Positions 35,287-39,680 of a stretch of DNA of 64,000 bases are shown here, piece by piece. Positions within the stretch are counted from its first letter, which is position 1; every line of letters starts with the position of its first letter. Below the pieces are notes generated by a model. It worked only from the letters and a program-made list of their open reading frames with translations. It did no database searches and had not been told where the DNA came from. Source of the stretch: Daphnia carinata (lineage: Eukaryota; Arthropoda; Branchiopoda; Diplostraca; Daphniidae); assembly GCF_022539665.2 (NCBI RefSeq), contig NC_081337.1, positions 5,060,679 through 5,124,678 on the forward strand, written 5' to 3'. A program made the translations under genes and the position numbers.

Positions 35287-37050
35287 CGTGGATGTAGCCG
35301 AAGAGGCTTTCTTCCAGGGCGATAGTTACGTCGAGATTGACAAAGCTCTTTTCCCGCACACGTCGTCCAACACGGTCGAAACGATCACGGTCGAGTTCTC
35401 GACGTTGGAACCCAATGGCATTCTCATGTGGCACGGACAAAAACCCGAAACGAATAGCCGCGGCCAAGACTTTGTCGCTCTAACAGGTAAAATGTGCCAA
35501 TTCAAATTCCAAAAAGAGAAAAAAAAAAAAAAAATAAATAAATAACATTGGTTTCATGAATAAAAATCTACCGATGATGTAGTGCTGGATGGCCGATTAG
35601 AGTTTAGCTACGAATTGGGATCGGGCCCTGTTCAAATCATCACGCCCGTCCGAGTGGATGACGGTAAACGGCACCGCGTCGTAGCTCGTCGCACGGGTCG
35701 TGACGGAACTCTGGAGCTGGACGGAGTCATCCAAGAGAACGGGCGCAGTCCAGAAGGACCTCATCAAGTCCTAAACACCAAAGGCAACATCTACGTCGGA
35801 GGTTTACCCAATGCCGAAGCCATGACGACCGGTCGTTACATCCACGGCCTGAAAGGCTGCATCCATCACTTGGAGATCCAAGATTCAGGAGTCATCAATT
35901 TCCAACGGGCGGCCCTTTCGGCCATCAACGTCGTCCCTTGCTCAAGGTATTTTCCGCCTTCTTCTTCTTTTTCAGTCTTTTTTTTTTTTTTCCCTCGACG
36001 TCGCTGTTGATAAATGCAGTAGCCATTACAATCTGTATCTGCTCTCTTGTTCTTTTTTCGCCCCCAATCACGCTGCTTTTCGGGACACGCACACACTGAC
36101 GTACGGTAAAATGGTTGGGGTGAGTATAGACGCATGTCGATGATGCCCTCCTCTTTAGTTCTCAGTCGAGGCGGAGCTCATTCGAATTCCACTCTAGTCG
36201 AAACGGGCAACGAGCATCATCAAAGTTATTACACGGCCCATTCAGACGAATCGGGCCGACATTCGAAACATTACAAAGCGGGCGTGGGTAGTAAAGGAGG
36301 AGGCAAAATTCAAACGGTCAACAACGGCCAACGCGACGTGCTGAGACCGAAATCTCGAACAGCCGCATCGTCGTCTCCTTTGGCAGCCGGACGCTCGTCT
36401 TTCTATCGAATAGCTTTGTCCGTTGTTGTTGTTTGCCAGTTTTTCATTTTCGTTTGATTTGGCCATTTTTTTTTTTTTGGGTTGGAAACCTTTCGCAAAG
36501 ACTTGACTTGGTTTCATGTTCCGCAGCGCGTCATTTATTATTTAAACGATGCGATACAATTCAATGTCTATGTTATTCATGGCCCTGCTTTTTTGCTCCG
36601 TCCTTCCACGACGGTTCTATTGATCTTTCCACATCTACACTCGACTGGAGCGCAAAAACAACGGCCAATGCTCTACCTGTTTGATGCGATGCGGCCGGAA
36701 CTTAAGTAACCGAGTTCACGTAGGTCTCGAGTGCCACATTTTGGCGTCCGGCCGTCATATATTTCAATGGCGTTCGATCGATTGACGAGAACCATCTAGA
36801 AACGAAAATTGCATTTCAAATCCTCTTTGGAAAACTGTGCAACTTTTGCTCTGTTGTTTCTAGATTTTGTTTTGTTTTGTTTTTTTCATTTCGATTGGTC
36901 GATTGATTTGCTTCGTTTTAAATGATGTGTTTTTACGTTTGTCTCATTTTTTATTTTTCTCCGTTTCTTATTTGAATCGAATGCAGTGAAGAGTTGAAAT
37001 TGCTGATGGAAGACGACGCTGATGACGACTACGAACCGCCTGCCAATTAG
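3030..37050 (+). CDS. trol: Perlecan, basement-membrane heparan sulfate proteoglycan core protein
   Basis: Secreted multidomain core protein of basement membranes that organises laminin and collagen IV and carries growth-factor-binding heparan sulfate (family knowledge). I traced 63 exons of the long form from 3030 to the stop at 37048-37050. Summed exon length is 13683 bases (4560 residues plus stop) with every junction in phase. Order: Ser-Gly acidic domain, SEA, LDLa 1-18, Ig1, LDLa 19-21, Ig2, laminin IV/LE, LDLa 22-28, laminin IV/LE twice, Ig3-12, LDLa 29, Ig13-14, LamG/EGF array. Human perlecan has the same SEA-LDLa-Ig-laminin-Ig-LamG order but only four LDLa, so this gene has an expanded LDLa array. 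Nearly every LDLa and most Ig units sit on symmetrical phase 1-1 exons. The long-form signal peptide exon is missing or unproven. Several alternative exons are listed separately. Confidence 0.95.
4051..5980 (+). CDS. trol: Perlecan LDLa repeats 1-3 with Thr-rich linker
   Basis: Exons 4051-4200, 4946-5251 and 5867-5980, all phase 1-1. Each carries a six-cysteine LDL-receptor class A module with the acidic calcium motif: GSDED in 1, GDDEE in 2, GGDES in 3. LDLa 2 holds a CRGDIKSKC segment between its first two cysteines, giving an RGD at 4993-5001. After LDLa 2 the exon encodes a Pro/Thr mucin-like linker, largely poly-Thr from an ACA/ACG triplet tract at about 5165-5230, likely O-glycosylated and length-variable. 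Exons 1 and 2 both begin with the same junction bases (ggccg), as expected for a duplicated exon. Confidence 0.9.
4201..5866 (+). other. Two larger introns around the LDLa 2 exon
   Basis: Intron 4201-4945 and intron 5252-5866 flank the exon at 4946-5251. Both are poly-T and poly-A rich. I found no LDLa-like or other open, splice-bounded segment inside them. Confidence 0.6.
5981..8293 (+). other. Large intron containing the upstream region of the internal perlecan start
   Basis: In the long transcript 5980 is spliced to 8534, so this is intron. For the internal transcript starting near 8200 it is promoter and upstream DNA. It contains a GAA tract at about 7050-7071 and a complementary TTC tract at about 7158-7182, short CA tracts, and no coding segment I can support. 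Confidence 0.55.
8180..8204 (+). promoter_or_regulatory. Possible core promoter of the internal perlecan first exon
   Basis: TATTAAAA at 8180-8187 lies about 21 bases before TCAGTT at 8199-8204, which matches the arthropod initiator (TCAKTY). The spacing is shorter than the usual 25-30 bases and no downstream element is visible, so this is only a candidate. It would give a 5' UTR of about 90 bases before the ATG at 8294. Confidence 0.25.
8294..8408 (+). CDS. trol: Alternative first exon: signal peptide of a perlecan short form
   Basis: The ATG at 8294 opens a textbook signal peptide. It starts MKTAF, continues with a hydrophobic core ([11 protein letters not shown]) and ends with AVLA-Q as the probable cleavage site, then a short basic linker ([10 protein letters not shown]). 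The exon ends in phase 1 at g|gtagta, matching the phase 1 LDLa 4 exon at 8534. Joining gives Gly-Gly-Glu-Cys directly into LDLa 4. The resulting protein starts at LDLa 4 and lacks the Ser-Gly glycosaminoglycan site, the SEA module and LDLa 1-3. The alternative that it is a chance hydrophobic ORF is unlikely given phase, composition and cleavage site. Confidence 0.75.
8534..16739 (+). CDS. trol: Perlecan LDLa repeats 4-18
   Basis: Fifteen phase 1-1 exons, one LDLa each: 8534-8647, 8974-9120, 9413-9532, 9927-10037, 10230-10388, 10585-10701, 11784-11999, 13498-13629, 14027-14134, 15101-15232, 15391-15498, 15695-15823, 16117-16224, 16296-16412, 16623-16739. Each has six cysteines and the calcium-binding acidic end (typically SDE), except repeat 9, which has AADE. 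Repeat 8 carries a long insertion between Cys2 and Cys3. Repeat 10 is preceded by a Thr/Pro/Ser linker. The exon for repeat 8 has a tandem CAGCAG acceptor (10227-10232). Repeat 15 has a second in-frame acceptor at 15673. The exon of repeat 16 uses a GC donor at 16225. Acceptors at 13497 and 16622 lack a pyrimidine tract. LDLa modules bind lipoproteins and other ligands in a Ca-dependent manner (family knowledge). Confidence 0.9.
8648..9926 (+). other. Introns over 300 bases between LDLa 4-7 exons
   Basis: Intron 8648-8973 holds a CA/CT-rich stretch near 8743-8765. Intron 9533-9926 holds T and A runs. Exons 8974-9120 and 9413-9532 lie between them. Nothing else was seen. Confidence 0.6.
10702..11783 (+). 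other. Intron before LDLa 10
   Basis: About 1.1 kb with poly-T, a GTT triplet tract near 11338-11358 and a poly-G run near 11570-11586. No coding segment is visible. Confidence 0.6.
12000..13497 (+). other. Intron between LDLa 10 and LDLa 11
   Basis: About 1.5 kb with long T runs (12063-12082, 12762-12785, 12838-12865) and a poly-G run near 12506-12519. I looked for LDLa signatures and found none. Confidence 0.6.
13630..15100 (+). other. Introns flanking LDLa 12
   Basis: Intron 13630-14026 contains a GT tract near 13698-13720. Intron 14135-15100 is T-rich. The LDLa 12 exon 14027-14134 lies between them. Nothing else supportable. Confidence 0.6.
16225..16295 (+). other. Non-canonical GC-AG intron
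   Basis: The exon 16117-16224 is followed by GCAAGT, not GT, and the next exon begins after CAG at 16295. Both flanking LDLa modules and the phase 1 junction fit only this boundary. GCAAGT is the usual form of the minor GC donor. The intron is 71 bases. Confidence 0.75.
16740..17377 (+). other. Intron before Ig1
   Basis: Contains a GT microsatellite near 16857-16876 and poly-T and poly-A runs. No exon is supportable. Confidence 0.6.
17378..17856 (+). CDS. trol: Perlecan Ig domain 1
   Basis: Exons 17378-17437 and 17629-17856, phase 1-1. The Ig set has a [17 protein letters not shown] start, Trp in VRWTR, and the TYICEA end typical of I-set Ig domains. It lies between LDLa 18 and LDLa 19, the position of the lone N-terminal Ig of perlecans. 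A perfect donor after a 9-base segment at 17517-17525 suggests an optional micro-exon in the intron (listed separately). Confidence 0.9.
17517..17525 (+). CDS. trol: Candidate 9-base micro-exon inside Ig1
   Basis: A TGAAG acceptor at 17516 and an ideal donor (GTAAGT at 17526) bound nine bases in phase 1-1, adding Gly-Ile-Ile before the GREVV strand. The acceptor resembles TGAAG acceptors used at 13497, 16622 and 21697 in this gene. Chance occurrence is quite possible for so short a segment. Confidence 0.3.
17989..18105 (+). CDS. trol: Candidate cassette exon, 39 codons, between Ig1 and LDLa 19
   Basis: Open in the gene frame, bounded by AAAAAG at 17988 and g|gtaaaa at 18106, phase 1-1 and 117 bases long, so it can be included or skipped without a frameshift. 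It is GC-richer than nearby intron sequence. The product is basic and Ser/Arg-rich at first ([10 protein letters not shown]), then Phe/Asp-rich ([16 protein letters not shown]). It contains no cysteine and no recognised domain. Confidence 0.5.
18273..18796 (+). CDS. trol: Perlecan LDLa repeats 19-21
   Basis: Exons 18273-18410, 18489-18620 and 18680-18796, all phase 1-1, each a complete six-cysteine LDLa with an SDE calcium motif. The first exon opens with a Pro/Thr linker. The introns are 78 and 59 bases. Confidence 0.92.
18865..19103 (+). CDS. trol: Perlecan Ig domain 2
   Basis: One exon, phase 1 in and phase 0 out. It has a Pro-rich start, ATVINC-like strand B (IVINC), VVWRLNW, and the end [11 protein letters not shown]. 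It sits immediately before the first laminin IV unit, as the single Ig before domain III does in other perlecans. An extra cysteine pair lies in the middle (SKC and LTC), unusual for an I-set domain. Confidence 0.9.
19172..20119 (+). CDS. trol: Perlecan domain III, first laminin IV (LamB) unit with LE
   Basis: Exons 19172-19984 (phase 0-0, 813 bases) and 20047-20119 (phase 1 out). It begins with a partial LE motif ([13 protein letters not shown]), followed by the laminin IV domain with its hallmark [18 protein letters not shown] and RREDLMMVL, and ends with an LE half ([12 protein letters not shown], then SCAPGF). Laminin IV domains are globular modules inserted in laminin-type EGF repeats. 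Confidence 0.93.
20293..22116 (+). CDS. trol: Perlecan LDLa repeats 22-28 inside domain III
   Basis: Exons 20293-20418, 20513-20632, 20777-20887, 21158-21277, 21498-21614, 21698-21814 and 22003-22116, all phase 1-1. Repeats 22-25 and 27 have six cysteines. Repeat 26 has seven, its end reading SDECNC. Repeat 28 has lost Cys4 and Cys6. The block separates the first and second laminin IV units, a place where I know of no LDLa in vertebrate perlecan. Repeats 22 and 23 share the unusual CVDVRR/CIDVRR core, suggesting recent exon duplication. Confidence 0.9.
21319..21402 (+). repeat. Intronic 14-base tandem repeat
   Basis: Six near-perfect copies of cagcctctgaagtt in the intron after LDLa 25. Copies differ by single substitutions. 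It is likely length-polymorphic. Confidence 0.9.
22003..22116 (+). CDS. trol: LDLa 28 lacking the Cys4-Cys6 disulfide
   Basis: The exon keeps phase 1-1, Cys1, Cys2, Cys3 and Cys5, and the acidic calcium residues (NDG, DGSDE). Cys4 and Cys6 are both Phe (ttt and ttc). In LDLa modules the disulfides are 1-3, 2-5 and 4-6, so exactly one bonded pair is gone, each by a single G-to-T change from a Cys codon. The frame is intact and both splice sites are good, so it is not simply a dead exon. Confidence 0.85.
22327..23966 (+). CDS. trol: Perlecan domain III, second laminin IV unit with LE repeats
   Basis: Exons 22327-22388, 22715-22855, 22929-23069, 23139-23482 and 23558-23966. It runs from an LE motif ([25 protein letters not shown]) through the laminin IV core ([38 protein letters not shown]) to LE repeats ([28 protein letters not shown]). 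Exon phases are 1 in and 0 out. The fourth exon ends in phase 2. Confidence 0.93.
24041..25005 (+). CDS. trol: Perlecan domain III, third laminin IV unit with LE repeats
   Basis: Exons 24041-24361 (phase 0-0) and 24423-25005 (phase 1 out). It holds an LE motif ([26 protein letters not shown]), the laminin IV core ([31 protein letters not shown]), and LE ends ([15 protein letters not shown], then [15 protein letters not shown]). Domain III therefore has three laminin IV modules, as in vertebrate perlecan. Confidence 0.93.
25006..26260 (+). other. Introns flanking the Ig3 exon
   Basis: Introns 25006-25448 and 25782-26260 surround exon 25449-25781. They contain T runs and long A runs (for example 25864-25888). 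No further exon is supportable. Confidence 0.6.
25449..27252 (+). CDS. trol: Perlecan Ig domains 3-5 (start of domain IV)
   Basis: Exons 25449-25781 (Ig3), 26261-26581 (Ig4), and 26921-27060 plus 27126-27252 (Ig5). Ig4 and Ig5 have the classic Cys, Trp and DSGTYVC/DEGEYTC signatures. Ig3 is divergent: VNFVCAYF and VKCRVTN give a cysteine pair but there is no clear WxR strand C, so it is called Ig by position and spacing. Ig5 is split in phase 0 after strand C. Confidence 0.85.
26707..26736 (+). CDS. trol: Candidate 30-base mini-exon in the Ig4-Ig5 linker
   Basis: Bounded by CGACAG at 26706 and CAG|GTACAT at 26737, phase 1-1, ten codons reading [11 protein letters not shown] with the flanks. 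It is frame-neutral, so optional inclusion is plausible. Confidence 0.4.
27326..28792 (+). CDS. trol: Perlecan Ig domains 6-10 in one exon
   Basis: A single 1467-base exon, phase 1-1, unlike the one-module exons elsewhere. It contains five I-set Ig domains, each with a Cys, Trp and D(S/R)GxYxC pattern: [43 protein letters not shown]. Between Ig9 and Ig10 is an acidic linker with [12 protein letters not shown] (RGD at 28471-28479) followed by a Gly/Ser-rich stretch. This linker could bind integrin or carry a glycosaminoglycan on the Ser-Gly. Confidence 0.95.
28902..28928 (+). CDS. trol: Candidate 27-base mini-exon with a cysteine, Ig10-Ig11 linker
   Basis: Bounded by AATAG at 28901 and GAG|GTAAAA at 28929, phase 1-1, nine codons reading G-DPCDLLNR. 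It adds one unpaired cysteine to the linker. The first bases form a 7-base inverted repeat (ggagatc/gatctcc, 28901-28919) that could fold over the acceptor. Confidence 0.4.
29033..29041 (+). CDS. trol: Candidate 9-base micro-exon, Ig10-Ig11 linker
   Basis: Bounded by CATCAG at 29032 and an ideal GTGAGT donor at 29042, phase 1-1, adding Arg-Lys with changed flanking residues. Such a short segment could be chance. Confidence 0.35.
29150..30214 (+). CDS. trol: Perlecan Ig domains 11-12
   Basis: Exons 29150-29313 and 29391-29487 make Ig11 ([26 protein letters not shown]). Exon 29942-30214 makes Ig12 ([26 protein letters not shown]). Phases are 1-0, 0-1 and 1-1. The last donor (gtaagc at 30215) can be ignored without meeting a stop at once (see the tail at 30215-30315). 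Confidence 0.93.
29625..29690 (+). CDS. trol: Candidate 66-base cassette exon, Ig11-Ig12 linker
   Basis: Bounded by GGACAG at 29624 and GAG|GTTACA at 29691, phase 1-1, 22 codons reading [18 protein letters not shown] then PPRR. GC-rich and protein-like against T-rich flanks. The donor is weak, but similar GTT donors occur after several exons in this gene. Confidence 0.5.
30215..30315 (+). CDS. trol: Possible alternative C-terminus by read-through after Ig12
   Basis: If the donor at 30215 is not used, the frame continues 33 codons to a TGA at 30313-30315. The sequence is GC-rich like the exons and unlike the poly-A/poly-T DNA that follows. The tail is strongly basic, with [13 protein letters not shown] and a final RKMK. 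It would yield perlecan lacking LDLa 29, Ig13-14 and all LamG domains. Worm unc-52 is known to have short isoforms lacking the C-terminal region; whether this is equivalent is inference. No AATAAA was seen close downstream. Confidence 0.4.
30316..31085 (+). other. Intron before LDLa 29
   Basis: Runs of A and T. A further 9-base phase-compatible AG...GT segment at 30915-30923 exists, but I give it little weight. Confidence 0.55.
31086..31235 (+). CDS. trol: Perlecan LDLa repeat 29, inserted between Ig12 and Ig13
   Basis: One exon, phase 1-1, with a complete LDLa ([30 protein letters not shown]) and a basic tail (GYRSRKIRG). It is isolated from the other 28 repeats by twelve Ig and three laminin IV modules. 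The donor (gttcgt at 31236) is weak, so the exact end is uncertain; read-through would reach a stop near 31298. It may be alternatively used. Confidence 0.85.
31236..32581 (+). other. Large intron before Ig13
   Basis: 1.3 kb with poly-T (31434-31460, 32452-32472), a T/C run at 32149-32187 and a CT-rich stretch before the acceptor at 32581. No exon is supportable. Confidence 0.6.
32582..33355 (+). CDS. trol: Perlecan Ig13 and first half of Ig14
   Basis: Exons 32582-32750 and 32852-32949 make Ig13 ([26 protein letters not shown]), split in phase 2. Exon 33192-33355 gives Ig14 strands A-D ([15 protein letters not shown]) and ends in phase 0. Ig14 is completed at the start of exon 33430-34373. 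Confidence 0.92.
33430..34373 (+). CDS. trol: Perlecan Ig14 end, LamG1 and EGF 1-2
   Basis: A 944-base exon, phase 0 in and phase 2 out. It completes Ig14 ([10 protein letters not shown]), then encodes LamG1 ([48 protein letters not shown]), EGF1 ([12 protein letters not shown]) and EGF2 ([13 protein letters not shown]), then leads into LamG2. This is the start of domain V, equivalent to endorepellin in vertebrates, which binds integrins and dystroglycan (family knowledge). Confidence 0.95.
34444..35150 (+). CDS. trol: Perlecan LamG2 and EGF 3-4
   Basis: Phase 2 in, phase 1 out. LamG2 shows [30 protein letters not shown] and [13 protein letters not shown]3 reads [12 protein letters not shown] and EGF4 [13 protein letters not shown], with GFSGRNCE and GFGGSNCE ends. 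Confidence 0.95.
35286..35946 (+). CDS. trol: Perlecan LamG3
   Basis: Exons 35286-35486 (phase 1-1) and 35583-35946 (phase 1 in, phase 2 out). Core motifs: [47 protein letters not shown] and [11 protein letters not shown], with the second Cys in VVPCS. The acceptor of the first exon is preceded by about 35 A residues (35249-35284) rather than pyrimidines. Exon 35946 can join either of two last exons in the same phase. Confidence 0.94.
36166..36457 (+). CDS. trol: Alternative last exon with hydrophobic, GPI-signal-like C-terminus
   Basis: Preceded by an excellent acceptor (cctcctctttagttctcag at 36165). It takes the phase 2 junction from LamG3 exactly as the other last exon does, both starting with Ser. 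It encodes 97 residues to the TGA at 36455-36457: a polar His/Ser/Gly-rich stretch with an NST glycosylation site, a basic part, small residues ([10 protein letters not shown]), then a terminal hydrophobic run ([15 protein letters not shown]) right before the stop. Small residues, short spacer and terminal hydrophobic tail match a GPI-anchor signal; a tail-type membrane anchor is the alternative. No AATAAA was found before 36987, so 3' end formation is unexplained. Confidence 0.65.
36987..37050 (+). CDS. trol: Last exon, soluble acidic perlecan C-terminus
   Basis: Phase 2 in after ATGCAG at 36986. Encodes 20 residues plus the junction Ser, acidic ([16 protein letters not shown]), then TAG. 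This gives a secreted matrix form ending soon after LamG3. Using this exon makes the total frame sum exactly divisible by three. Confidence 0.8.
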
Positions 37051-38019
37051 TCCCTCAATTACTCTTCCACACCGATGAAACGAAGAGCTTCTCGTAGTTT
37101 TCAAAAAATATAGCATTACATATGGTACAGTTTGCGTGAGAAAAAAAAAAAAAAAGGGACGTATCACTCGATTCCTGTTGGTTTTCATTGTGTTTCCGAC
37201 ATGATAAATTGCATTATTCATGAGCCGAGCATTCAAAGTGGTGTGTCAACAGAATCGAAAAAAAAAAAAAAAAACGAGTACGTCGTCCGTCATCTTTATT
37301 GGCAAGCAAAACTGTTGATGTGGGAACCTACGAGACAGAACTTCAAAAGATGGGAAAGGAAGAGGCCGTTGACAGCCCTGTGATAAGAGGCGCAGCGAGG
37401 AGATTGCTTTCAAATGTTTTACACAACTAACAAATGAAAAACAAAAAAAAAAAAAAAAAATTTATATATTAAATTTCCCCATCTTCTTTTTTTCCGCTCT
37501 GTGGACAATTTCATTTGGTGTAATGCCCACTTCCTTTTTCTCCGTCACTGCCATTTTGTTCGCCCCTTTTTCAATTTCTTTTAACGATTTTTGATTGCTG
37601 TTTTTCCTGCATTTTTTTTTTTTTTTTGTTCATTTCCGATGACCCGCGACAAAGACATTCTGACTAGCTCACCGACACTTTCAAAAATTTCAATTGTTTT
37701 TTAGATCAATATGTTTCACTTCCTCTCCGCCTTCCTTCTGCGACTTCATTATGCATGCATCTTGTTGTATCAACTTTTACCAAAATGTTTCGTTTATTTT
37801 TCATTTTTTCCTCTTCAAAAAATATGGGTGGAAGTTGCGACGCTGCATAGCTTACGTATATTGCTCGCTCTACATAGACTGCTCTATTATTCATAACTAC
37901 AGGCATTACTAATAATAGTCCCGAGCTACACTACACACACCAGATGTATATGCACAATAGATCAATGCTGCTTATGAGAAACAAAGATATTTAGAAAAAA
38001 GAAAAAAAAACAAAGATTC

Positions 38020-38025
38020 AATAAA
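38020..38025 (+). terminator. Candidate polyadenylation signal of perlecan
   Basis: AATAAA about 970 bases after the stop at 37050, inside an A-rich stretch. It is the first canonical hexamer I found downstream on this strand. Confidence 0.4.
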
Positions 38026-38233
38026 AAAAAATAATAATAAATCCAACTCATTAGACACTAGCAGCTGTTTGAGTAAAGTTGTTTTTTTTTTGTTTTTTTT
38101 TTTTTTTTTTTTTCATTATTATTCAGTCAGAAAAATGCTGATAACAAGGTAATTGCTCCAAGCGAAAAGAGAAACCTGATTGCGATGTAGCCAGTGCCTT
38201 TTTTTTTTTTCAATTTTGTTCGTTTTTGGTCAG

Positions 38234-38464
38234 CATTGCAAGTCAAATGATTGCGACACAGTGCTGAGCAAAAGAGTCGGATCGTTTGTTGAAAACGTCA
38301 TCAAGTCTGTTACAAAGCAATCAGATGAACAGAGTTATTTTAGCAACAGGACAATCTATCCCGAGACGGCCGCCCCATCCGTTTGGTGCTACTACCACAT
38401 TCTTGTAGTGTTATCCATCTCATTGTTCATCACAAGTCGGGCAGGAAATATTTCGGCTTCATAG
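38234..38464 (+). CDS. Unassigned open segment with acceptor, possible small or alternative terminal exon
   Basis: After a TTTTGGTCAG acceptor a frame stays open for 76 codons to a TAG at 38462-38464, in phase 0 only. The product has cysteines near the start (HCKSNDC), an NRT glycosylation site and a hydrophobic stretch (YYHILVVLSISLFI) near the end. It does not match the phase 2 junction of perlecan LamG3. Unrecognised; may be chance. Confidence 0.25.
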   Translation, partial: HCKSNDCDTVLSKRVGSFVENVIKSVTKQSDEQSYFSNRTIYPETAAPSVWCYYHILVVLSISLFITSRAGNISAS

Positions 38465-39577
38465 TTTGTTCTAAATGTTTAAACAAACAAAAAAAAAAAC
38501 TGCAACTTTGTTGGTCGAGTTCCAGAACACGCGCCTCAACATGCACACACACGTAGACACATCGCCATTGAACTGATACGCGCAGACAGAACCGCTATGT
38601 AGTCGCGTCTTTTTAAGTTTTTTTTTGATTATATTCCTCTTTGTATTGTCGTGGGAATTGCTGTTTGTAACCCTAACCCCTATATCTGTCTCTCTTTCCC
38701 CATACTTTTCTGTTTTTTTTTTGTTTTTTTTTAGCTCAGTTTTGGTATTCTGTCAATGTCTTTCTCATCTATTAATAACCAAGGCATTGCTAATGGCTGC
38801 TATTACCTATGTAGATGACCTATCTCTAATATAATTGTAATGTGGACTGGGTAGCTAACTTGACTTGAGCTTATTATACAATCTATACTTTATATTATGT
38901 AACGTGAACCCAGTTTTGTGCCAACCATCCGTTAACAACGTTTTTATCAATACACAATACGCGTTCTTCCTTACAATTGTTGTCAAATTAGTTTTATGTC
39001 ACCATTTGTTTTCTTATTTGTTTTTTTATTCCTGGAAAAATAACTAGAAAAAAAATAACAAAAATAGAAAATATTTAATTGATAAAAAACAAAAGAAAAC
39101 AGAATTGGCATCTCAATATAAATTTGGCAATGTTGACTTGTTGCTAGGGAATTTTTCTTTGCAAGTGTTCACAGTTTGAAGAGTTGAAGTGGATTGATTG
39201 CTGATTCTCACAATGCCAGGTCGAGTCAGGTGGAAAAGACGTTTGTTTCATATAAAAAATGGATCAGTTGACACGTGGTCAACGGTGTAGTCGTTCTACG
39301 TGACTGAGACTAATGCCATATAGCTGGCTTGATTGCATTTGGCCAGACTAGTAAAGAAAAAAAAATGTGTCTTTCATCAAAGTCAATAACTGAGAATGAC
39401 GTGCTCTTGGCAGTCGCCTGCCTCTCGTGAAACTGATGAACTGGACCACACACGCCACTCGGGACGATTTCAGGTTTCCCATATTTGGATTCATCCATGT
39501 ATGTCATTCAATTGCAACAGCTTTTTTATGTACTGTTGAAGTTCACAATGCTAATTTACTGTCATTTCTATTTCAAG

Positions 39578-39680
39578 GGCCAACAGGATGTCAATCTGCC
39601 TCAAGAAAGGCACAGCCTTCACACTTCAAGACATCCTCGTTTCAGCACTCACCATTCTTGCCATGGCTGAAGTTCACCAA
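39578..39680 (+). other. Splice-bounded segment, possible unassigned exon
   Basis: A strong pyrimidine tract and TTTCAAG acceptor (39577) and a good donor (CAA|GTAAGC, 39681) bound 103 bases. An ATG at 39588 opens 31 codons to the donor, including LVSALTILAM. I found no phase-compatible following exon, so it may belong to a noncoding transcript. Confidence 0.3.
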
